Shown one piece after another: positions 57,189-64,000 of a DNA stretch of 64,000 nucleotides; the first letter of the stretch is position 1, and each line of letters opens with the position of its first letter. The DNA is from Planctomycetota bacterium (GTDB lineage Bacteria > Planctomycetota > Planctomycetia > JALXBF01): positions 1 to 64,000 of the forward strand of contig JALXBF010000039.1 of the NCBI GenBank assembly GCA_026991575.1, in the 5' to 3' direction. Below the pieces are notes generated by a model, which was not told where the DNA came from, ran no database searches, and was given only the letters and a program-made list of their open reading frames with translations. A program made the translations under genes and the position numbers.

Positions 57189-58880
57189 TCAGGCCCCTCC
57201 CCGCTCACCACAATCCGGCGGCCTGTTCTGCGCGTTCCTGCCCGGGTTGGGCATGTGGACGGCCGTCGGATGGCTATCAGGCCCCGGCACGGACCGCAGG
57301 CTCATGCGGTGCTGGCCTGAGCGTACGGCCTCTTCCACGGCGCGCACCAGCGAATTGGCACTGGCTGCATCCTGGACCTCGATCATCGACGGCCAGCACC
57401 GGAACGCTGCCTCAATGACGCGCGGATCCCACTGGCTACCGGCTCCTTCCGCGAAGATCTTACGAATCTGCTCCGGGTCGCGGCGGCGGCGGTAGGCTCG
57501 GTCACTGTACATTGCATCGAAGGCGTCTGCCACGGCCAGGATGCGTCCGTCCATGCTGATCTGCTCGCCGGCAACCCCGTCCGGATACCCTTTGCCGTCG
57601 TACCGCTCATGATGGTGTCGTACGGCCGGAATGAGCTGGCGGAACCAGCGGACCTGCTCCAGGATCGCAACGCCGATCTCCACGTGCGACATGATGTGCT
57701 CACGCTCCTCAGGCGTCAGCGGCCCGGGTTTCTTCAGCACGGCGTCATCGATCCCGATTTTGCCGATATCGTGCAGCAGGCCGGCAAGGTACAGGTTTGA
57801 GCAGCGGGTGTCGTCCAGGCCCAGTTGCTGGCCCAGCAGAACCGCAAGCTTAGCGACTCGGTGACTATGGCCACGGGTGTAGTCGTCCTTTGCGTCGATG
57901 GCTGCGGTCAGGGCGCGCATCAAGCCAAGGAGCAGCTCCTTGAACTGGCCGGACAACTGGCGAAACTGCTGATCATTCGCTACGGCTGCTGCGACCGGAC
58001 GGAGTGCTTCGGCAAGTTCGCGGGCTGTACCTTCGTCCAGCCACCGGCACATGGCTACCAACCAGCCGGGGGGCTTGGACTGGTTGCCGGCAACGATCAG
58101 GCACTGCGGCGCGATGCCGTAGCTGCGGCGTGCCTCGTCGACCGTAGCCAGCCAACATCCCGGCGCGAACGGGCGGAGACGTTTGATGGCCCGGCCGACC
58201 ACCCGGCGGTACTCGGCCGGATCGAGTGCGACGGCCCCGGCGAGCACAGGCCGCTGCGCAGGCGCGGCGGGGATCCAGGCGAGCGAGTCCAGTTGGAGCG
58301 TTTCGCACAGACCGGCAAGCAAGCTGGCCACCACGCGGCTTCCGCCCCCCGCGGCCGCACGCCGCGAGCTGGAACCGTACAGGAGCGACAGCAGCGAGGG
58401 TAGTGTCGAGAGGATCAGGCCGTGGTTCGATTTGTCCTCAGAACCTTGCCCCGAACGCATCCGATCCACAACCGCCTGCGCCCAGCGGCGCAGGACGGCC
58501 GCGCCGGTTTCGCTGTCCTGCGCGAGCAGTTTGCCGAGCATGGACGGAGCAGCAGTGCCGCCGGCCGCACTCACGATGCGCGCCACGGCCACGCCCCGTA
58601 GCTGCCCTCCTTGCCACACCGGCAAGGCCAGAGCCCACACGTCGCGGTCCACTTCCTCCAGTTGCGCCGCCTGGCGCTCGTGGGCCAACTCCACGAGCTC
58701 CAACGCTGTCAGTGGCAGCTCAAACGGCAAATGACCCGGCAAGACCGGCACCGGCACAAACACAAATGGCACGCCGAACTCACGGTACAGCTCATCGAAG
58801 AGGCGATTGGCACCGGTTTCCCCCGCCTTCGGCCCGTCCCACGGAACTGCGGGCCAGGTCGTGAACATCGAACTCGACAT
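57189..58880 (-). CDS. HD-GYP domain phosphohydrolase (putative c-di-GMP phosphodiesterase family)
   Basis: DDYTRGHSHRVAKLAVLLGQQLGL, AGLLHDIGKIGIDDAVLKKPGPLTPEEREHIMSHVEIG, HHERYDGKGYPDG. Confidence 0.94.
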   Translation of the reverse strand: MSSSMFTTWPAVPWDGPKAGETGANRLFDELYREFGVPFVFVPVPVLPGHLPFELPLTALELVELAHERQAAQLEEVDRDVWALALPVWQGGQLRGVAVARIVSAAGGTAAPSMLGKLLAQDSETGAAVLRRWAQAVVDRMRSGQGSEDKSNHGLILSTLPSLLSLLYGSSSRRAAAGGGSRVVASLLAGLCETLQLDSLAWIPAAPAQRPVLAGAVALDPAEYRRVVGRAIKRLRPFAPGCWLATVDEARRSYGIAPQCLIVAGNQSKPPGWLVAMCRWLDEGTARELAEALRPVAAAVANDQQFRQLSGQFKELLLGLMRALTAAIDAKDDYTRGHSHRVAKLAVLLGQQLGLDDTRCSNLYLAGLLHDIGKIGIDDAVLKKPGPLTPEEREHIMSHVEIGVAILEQVRWFRQLIPAVRHHHERYDGKGYPDGVAGEQISMDGRILAVADAFDAMYSDRAYRRRRDPEQIRKIFAEGAGSQWDPRVIEAAFRCWPSMIEVQDAASANSLVRAVEEAVRSGQHRMSLRSVPGPDSHPTAVHMPNPGRNAQNRPPDCGERGGA

Positions 58881-59083
58881 GTTGCTTCCCTCGATCGAAC
58901 GCGAATCGATCCCTGGCAGCGTTGCTGACAGCCCGCCACGGGTATCTACATTGCGGATTGCGCTTCGTCAAACCGCCTGGCATCACCTCCCCACAGGCGT
59001 GCTGCCTGACACCACGAGCTACGGTTGAGAGAGGCGTGGCAGGAGCATGTCTGATCGGGTTGGCCACCATCACTGGTCGTGCT

Positions 59084-62000
59084 ATGAGCAAAGGAACCAA
59101 GCCGGAATCCTCCGCACATTCGCTCCAGGCAGGCTGGCCTATGGACGGCGGCGCCGTGGTGCCCTGGTTGCCGGAGGAAAGCGACGAGCAACCGGAGGGC
59201 ACGGTGCCAGAGCCGATCACGCTCGGCGGATTGTTCCAGATGTGCAGCCTGTCGGGGGAGGCGGTATCGGCTGCTTCGGTCGCGGCGGTACCGTTCGACG
59301 CGCTGGATGTTGGCGACGAACTCGCAGGCTACCGCCTGATCTTGCGGCTGGGCAAGGGAGCATTCGGTCGTGTTTTCCTGGCCGAAGAGCAGAACCTGGC
59401 GCGCCGGCTGGTCGTGGTCAAGGTTTCGCAACGACAGTTAGATGAGCCGCACGCTCTGGCCCGGCTGCAGCACAGCCACATCGTGCCGATCTATTCGCTG
59501 CACGACGACCCGATCACCGGGCTTCAGGCCATCGTCATGCCGTACCTGGGCGGCACGACGATGGATCGAATCCTGCGCACCATCGGAGATCCCACCCGAA
59601 ACACGCTCTCCGGCCGCGATCTGCTTCGGATCGTCGACGGCTACACGGCCGCCGTGTATCGGCGGCTGCAGGAAGTGAACCACCTCCCTGAGAGCAGCGG
59701 GGCGGGCCAGCGCGACTGGCGCGAATCGTTCCGGTCGCTGGCCAGCCTGGTGGACATCCGCTCAGTGACCGTGTCGGCATCTTCGGTCGATATGGCCTCT
59801 TATCTGGACGACGAGGACCGGCCGGCGCAGTCCGGCCCGGCGCGCGACTGGCTCGGTGCCCTGGTTCGCAAGCTCCGTTATGACCCGGTACCGTTGGGGG
59901 ACTCCCCCCGTGCCGCGCTCAGTGCACTGTGTTACGAACGGGCGGTCCAATGGATCGGTGCGCGCCTGGCCGAAGCGCTCTATCACGCCCACAGCCGCGG
60001 TGTGCTGCACCGCGACGTCAAGCCCGGCAACATCCTCATCGGCCAGGACGGCCGGCCCATGCTGCTGGACTTCAACCTCGCGTACGTCAGCTCCGAGCAA
60101 GCACAGCAGCGATGCATCGGGGGCACGTTGCCGTACATGGCTCCAGAACATCTGGAGGCCTTCGCGCGGGGCGACAGTGGCGAAGGCACCGTCGATGAGC
60201 GTGCGGATATCTACTCGTTGGGCGTCGTGCTCTACGAGCTGCTCACCGGCCGGTGCCCGTTCCCAACAGACCGTTCCGCGTCCACGCGCCAACGGCTTCA
60301 GCAACTAATTGAGAGTCGCCGGCAGCTGCCCCCCTCCGTCCGTAGCCTCAATCCGCGGGTCTCGCCTGCCTTCGCCGCCATCATTCAGAAATGCCTCCAG
60401 CCAGACCCGGCAGACCGCTATCAGTCCACGGCCCACCTGGCCGAAGACCTCCAGCGCGACCTTGAGTCGCTGCCGCTGCGGTACACTGCGGAGCCCAGCC
60501 TGCGCTACCGAGCACAGAAATGGTGCCGGCGACATCCGAAGATCACGCTCGCCGGTGCGATTGTCACCATCGGGTTGGCCGTCATCGCTGTGCTTGGCAT
60601 GGCACTGGCATCGGCCGGCCAGCGGATCGCCCGCATAGACCTGGCCCAGCAGCGCGCGCGGTTCGCCCGACTGTTCCAGCAAACTCAGCTGCTCACGTAC
60701 GCCGCCGTGGGCGAGCCTGGCTCCAAGGCGTTTCAGACCGCGTGGCGCAGCTGTGAGGAAGCGCTGCAGATGGTGCGTGACGCCGGACTGGTGCCGGCAG
60801 AGTCGCTGGCCAAGCCGGAGCAGGTGGACGAGGTCTTCTTCATGGCAGCGTTGCTGACCAAGGCACGCGCTGGCGCCACGCACGATGCCGAGCGACGTCG
60901 GCAGCTCTATGAGCAGGCCCTGCGCTACCTGCGCGAGGCCCGGGCGTTGAACGCGCCGCCGAGCAGAGCGTCCCTGCTGCTGGCAGCCGAATTGCACACC
61001 CTACTGGGCAACACCACCCAGGCTACAGAGCTGCGTCAGCAGGCCGAAGAGCGACCACTCAGCACCGCACACGACCTCGCCATGGAAGCCACCCGTGTGG
61101 CGGCTCGCCGTGACTTCGAGCAAGCCATCCCGCTGTTCCAGCGCGCGCTGCAGCTTGATCCGGGAAACTTCTGGGCCGCCTTCGGGTTGGCGGTCTGTTA
61201 TCAGGCGCTGGGTCAGGTAGATGAAGCATTGGCCGCTTACTTTGCCGCCGCCAATGCGTGGCCCGAGTGCGGTTGGGTCTACTTGAACCGCGGTCAGCTG
61301 CTGGCCAACGCCGGCCGCTATGCCGACGCCCTGGCCGATTTGAATCACGCGATCAAGTTGTTGAGCAACGTCGGCCTGGCCTACGCGGCCCGAGGCAGTG
61401 TTCTGCTCAGGCTCCGCCGCTACGAGCAAGCGGCCGAGGATCTCCGGCAGGCAGTTGCCCTGGGCCCGGTGGACACGCGTCTGTTGACGGCCTACGGTAC
61501 GGCGCTGGCATGGTCGGGCCAAATCGCCCGCGCGCTGGAGGTGTTCGAGCGGGCGGCGACGATCCAAGGGGCCGGCGATTCGGTGGCTATTGCTGCCGCG
61601 TCCGCTCTGGCAGATCGCGCACCACGCACGGCCATGAGCTGGCTGGACCGTGCACTGCGCGGCAACCCGCGCAACCCGCAAGCACTGTACTTGCGGGGCT
61701 ACATCCTGGCAGAGAAGCTGGACCGGCCCGAGTTGGCTCAGCTCGCGCTGGAGCAGTGCCTGAAGATCAAACCGCACCACACATCTGCCCTGGCCCTGGC
61801 GGCCCTGTTGGATGCGCGCGCCGGAAGAGACGCACGCGCGCGTCGGCGCGCGGAGCTGGCCGAGGCCATGACGGCAACCGCAGCCGATCTGTACACGCTG
61901 GCGAGCTGCTATGCGCGCCTGGCCGAGCGGGAGCCGCGCTGGAAAGCGCGCTGCGTGGAGCTGCTGCGGCGCGCCGCGGCCGCGGGCGCGGATCTGTCCC

Positions 62001-62191
62001 GGCTGCGCGACGATGCCGATTTCGCCCACCTGTGGCAAGACCGGGTTGCCGCTCGGCTGCTCGAGGAACTCCTCACGCGCACCGCTTCAGAACCTGCTCC
62101 GCCACCCGACGTGCTGCATCCCGATGCAACGCAGCCAACTCGGCTGCAGCCCCTGCACCCGGCCGACCCGACCGTTCCAGCAGCTCAATGA
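59084..62191 (+). CDS. Serine/threonine protein kinase with C-terminal TPR repeats
   Basis: YRLILRLGKGAFGRVFLAEEQNL, HSRGVLHRDVKPGNILIGQDGRPMLLDFNLA, GGTLPYMAPEHLEAF; TM segment then TPR-like helices. Start at ATG 59084 inside the longer ORF. Confidence 0.94.
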   Translation: MSKGTKPESSAHSLQAGWPMDGGAVVPWLPEESDEQPEGTVPEPITLGGLFQMCSLSGEAVSAASVAAVPFDALDVGDELAGYRLILRLGKGAFGRVFLAEEQNLARRLVVVKVSQRQLDEPHALARLQHSHIVPIYSLHDDPITGLQAIVMPYLGGTTMDRILRTIGDPTRNTLSGRDLLRIVDGYTAAVYRRLQEVNHLPESSGAGQRDWRESFRSLASLVDIRSVTVSASSVDMASYLDDEDRPAQSGPARDWLGALVRKLRYDPVPLGDSPRAALSALCYERAVQWIGARLAEALYHAHSRGVLHRDVKPGNILIGQDGRPMLLDFNLAYVSSEQAQQRCIGGTLPYMAPEHLEAFARGDSGEGTVDERADIYSLGVVLYELLTGRCPFPTDRSASTRQRLQQLIESRRQLPPSVRSLNPRVSPAFAAIIQKCLQPDPADRYQSTAHLAEDLQRDLESLPLRYTAEPSLRYRAQKWCRRHPKITLAGAIVTIGLAVIAVLGMALASAGQRIARIDLAQQRARFARLFQQTQLLTYAAVGEPGSKAFQTAWRSCEEALQMVRDAGLVPAESLAKPEQVDEVFFMAALLTKARAGATHDAERRRQLYEQALRYLREARALNAPPSRASLLLAAELHTLLGNTTQATELRQQAEERPLSTAHDLAMEATRVAARRDFEQAIPLFQRALQLDPGNFWAAFGLAVCYQALGQVDEALAAYFAAANAWPECGWVYLNRGQLLANAGRYADALADLNHAIKLLSNVGLAYAARGSVLLRLRRYEQAAEDLRQAVALGPVDTRLLTAYGTALAWSGQIARALEVFERAATIQGAGDSVAIAAASALADRAPRTAMSWLDRALRGNPRNPQALYLRGYILAEKLDRPELAQLALEQCLKIKPHHTSALALAALLDARAGRDARARRRAELAEAMTATAADLYTLASCYARLAEREPRWKARCVELLRRAAAAGADLSRLRDDADFAHLWQDRVAARLLEELLTRTASEPAPPPDVLHPDATQPTRLQPLHPADPTVPAAQ

Positions 62192-63293
62192 CCACCTGGC
62201 CAAGCACGGCCGGTTCGATGCACCCCGGGGGCGCTTCGGAAACGATCGGCCAGCCTAACCGATCGGCAACGTAGCAGGCGTTCTGGCGTTGGTGATCATC
62301 CGCGGCGTGGGGGTATGGAATCAGGACACATGGCACCTGGCACACCGCCGCCTCAGCGATGGCCGACGCGCCGGCCCGCATGACGAGCAGATCGGCCATG
62401 CGATACAAGTCGTCCATCTCCGCCACATGGGGGACCACGCACGCCTCCAGCGCTCGGTCGGCATACATGCGCCGCACTGCAGGCCAGTGACGGACCCCGG
62501 TCTGGTGCACGATCCAGACCTGCCGATCCGCCAGCATCTCAGCCAGTTTGACAGTGGCGTGATTCAAGCTCTGAGCCCCCTGGCTCCCACCCACCGCGGC
62601 AACCACGCGGGGCGTCCCCTCGGGCCGCTCGGCCACGCGCCTCACAGCGGCAGCCCGCACGATCCGGTCGCGTACCGGGACCCCGGTCACCAGCGCCGGG
62701 CAGCGCGGGTTCATCCGCCGTAGCGTCTCGGGAGTACCCGCGCAGACCAGGTCGGCTAACGCCAGCAGACAGCGGTTGGCTCGGCCCGGGACTACGTTCG
62801 GTTCGAAAAGCACCACGTGCCAACCCAGGCTCCGCGCGGCCACAGCTGCCGGAACCGCAGCATATCCGCCAAACGATACCAACACGCCTCTGCGCGCGAA
62901 CCTGGTCAGCACGCCGCGGAGCCAGGCGAGGACGGCGGCCGAACCGGCCAGATAGCGGCCCAACGCCCTAAGGCCGGTCTCCCGCTTCTGCATCGGCACC
63001 ACACGCCGCTCGACCCCCTCGGGCAACTGGCCGCTCAAGTCGACACCTCTGTCACCGGTGGTACCCAGCAACATGATGGGTAACTCAGGCGCCAGCCGGC
63101 GCAGCTGTTCAGCGAGCGCGACGGCCGGGTAGAAGTGTCCGCCGGTCCCGCCTGCGGCCAGCACCACACCACAGCGTGCCCGCAGGGAACCCACCTCAAC
63201 TGGTAATTGCCTCAGCTCCACGGTGCGCCTCCGTGCTGGTCCATTTCCCCCTCTCGCCTGGCAGCTTGTACCTTCTTGGCCAGTAATGCTCAA
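62073..63293 (-). CDS. murG: UDP-N-acetylglucosamine--N-acetylmuramyl-(pentapeptide) transferase
   Basis: VLAAGGTGGHFYPAVALAEQL, VSFGGYAAVPAAVAARSLGWHVVLFEPNVVPGRANR, MRAGASAIAEAAVCQVPCVLIPYPHAADDHQRQNA. Confidence 0.95.
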   Translation of the reverse strand: MSITGQEGTSCQARGGNGPARRRTVELRQLPVEVGSLRARCGVVLAAGGTGGHFYPAVALAEQLRRLAPELPIMLLGTTGDRGVDLSGQLPEGVERRVVPMQKRETGLRALGRYLAGSAAVLAWLRGVLTRFARRGVLVSFGGYAAVPAAVAARSLGWHVVLFEPNVVPGRANRCLLALADLVCAGTPETLRRMNPRCPALVTGVPVRDRIVRAAAVRRVAERPEGTPRVVAAVGGSQGAQSLNHATVKLAEMLADRQVWIVHQTGVRHWPAVRRMYADRALEACVVPHVAEMDDLYRMADLLVMRAGASAIAEAAVCQVPCVLIPYPHAADDHQRQNACYVADRLGWPIVSEAPPGCIEPAVLGQVVIELLERSGRPGAGAAAELAALHRDAARRVAEQVLKRCA

Positions 63294-64000
63294 GCCGCCG
63301 CGCCGTCGGCCGACTCAAGGCTTCGGCAGCGGCTCAGGCCCAGAACCAGGCCTACGGCAAGCAGGCTGGCCGTCAGATTCGAACCGCCGTAGCTGATGAA
63401 CGGCAGCCCGATGCCTTTCGGTGGCAGCAGCGCAAGCACGACGGCAATGTGAATGAGCGCCTGCAGCGTCAGGGCCAGGACAAGGCCGCGGACGGCCAGC
63501 TGACCGAAGGCCGTCGGTGCAGCTGCGGCCAGCAGCCAGCCGCTCCAGAGAAACGCAACCCAGCCGGCAATGATCAACAGGGCGCCGACCAGGCCGAGTT
63601 CCTCGCCGATGACCGCGAACACGTAGTCCGTGCTGGCTTCTGGCAAGAAACCGAGCTTCTGCCAGCCGGCACCCAGACCCGTGCCCCATAGGCCCCCTGA
63701 GACAAACGAAAGGATCGATTGCTTCACCTGGTAGGGCGCGTCGGCCAGATGGGACCACGCTTGCACGAAGCCGACGATGCGCGCCATGCGGTACGGTTCG
63801 GCCAGAAGCGCCAGGACGGTCACAGCACCGCCTGCGATGCCCAGGGCAACCAGGTGCGTAACAGGCAACCCGCCAAGAAAGGCCACGGCCAAGGTCAGCA
63901 CGGCGATCAGCAAGCCACCGCCGAAATCGGGTTCAGCCACCACCAGTGCGGCGGCAATGAGTCCCGGGCCCAGACAACCAAACGTATCGGGCCAGCGCCA
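63290..64000 (-). CDS. ftsW: FtsW/RodA/SpoVE-family protein, likely FtsW (5' part outside window)
   Basis: LGPGLIAAALVVAEPDFGGGLLIAVLT...GLWGTGLGAGWQKLGFLPEASTDYVFAVIGEELG...GLPFISYGGSNL; 4-nt overlap with murG. Confidence 0.93.
   Translation of the reverse strand, partial: WRWPDTFGCLGPGLIAAALVVAEPDFGGGLLIAVLTLAVAFLGGLPVTHLVALGIAGGAVTVLALLAEPYRMARIVGFVQAWSHLADAPYQVKQSILSFVSGGLWGTGLGAGWQKLGFLPEASTDYVFAVIGEELGLVGALLIIAGWVAFLWSGWLLAAAAPTAFGQLAVRGLVLALTLQALIHIAVVLALLPPKGIGLPFISYGGSNLTASLLAVGLVLGLSRCRSLESADGAAA

Noticed and set aside
61001-62038. 345-aa minus-strand ORF opposite the kinase TPR region
   Set aside because: Shadow of the TPR repeats; low-complexity Gln/Arg-rich product.
1-64000. 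CRISPR arrays, IS elements, prophage, integrons, rRNA
   Set aside because: No regularly spaced direct repeats, transposase/integrase motifs, phage structural genes or rRNA sequence seen on reading the window.

Overview
High-GC bacterial chromosomal window with about 50 protein genes, one tRNA-Leu(UAG), and no convincing phage, IS, CRISPR or rRNA. The gene content points to Planctomycetota: LEPR-XLL surface protein, DUF1573/DUF1326 secreted proteins, a Ser/Thr kinase with TPRs, formylmethanofuran-dehydrogenase-type FwdD/FwdB, a protein-prenyltransferase-like protein, and many ArnT-like glycosyltransferases. murG/ftsW are present. This assignment is an inference from gene content. Main gene blocks: purine nucleoside hydrolase, SpeD-SpeE fusion and CNT nucleoside transporter (0.8-6.3 kb); a surface-glycan block with tandem GT paralogs, sulfotransferase and convergent Wzm/Wzt (6.3-12 kb); a secreted DUF1573 operon (12.6-18.3 kb); IscA/IscS (20.9-22.5 kb); a larB-nnrD-ribF-nrnA operon (25.8-29.6 kb); aldolase-pepP-accB-accC (29.6-33.8 kb); gltX-nitroreductase-permease (37.5-43.6 kb); FlgM-like and Fur genes (44.3-45.5 kb); hisC-hisB-nfi (47.2-49.8 kb); fwdD-fwdB (55.4-57.1 kb); kinase, murG and ftsW (59-64 kb). 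The observations I rate highest are: (1) a sequence-perfect sigma-54 promoter followed by a leader with two tandem hairpins that both display GGGAG in their loops, upstream of a FlgM-like gene; (2) a bacterial FwdD/FwdB pair that keeps the Fe-S and Mo/W-type cysteine motifs; (3) abutting strong hairpins in an ORF-poor 1 kb gap (candidate structured RNA); (4) a TTGACA/GATAAT promoter whose spacer is a GGA repeat, upstream of the DUF1573 operon; (5) a Cys-rich small secreted ORF broken by one base directly after a strong RBS. All product calls come from motif recognition by eye. No database search or folding program was run.
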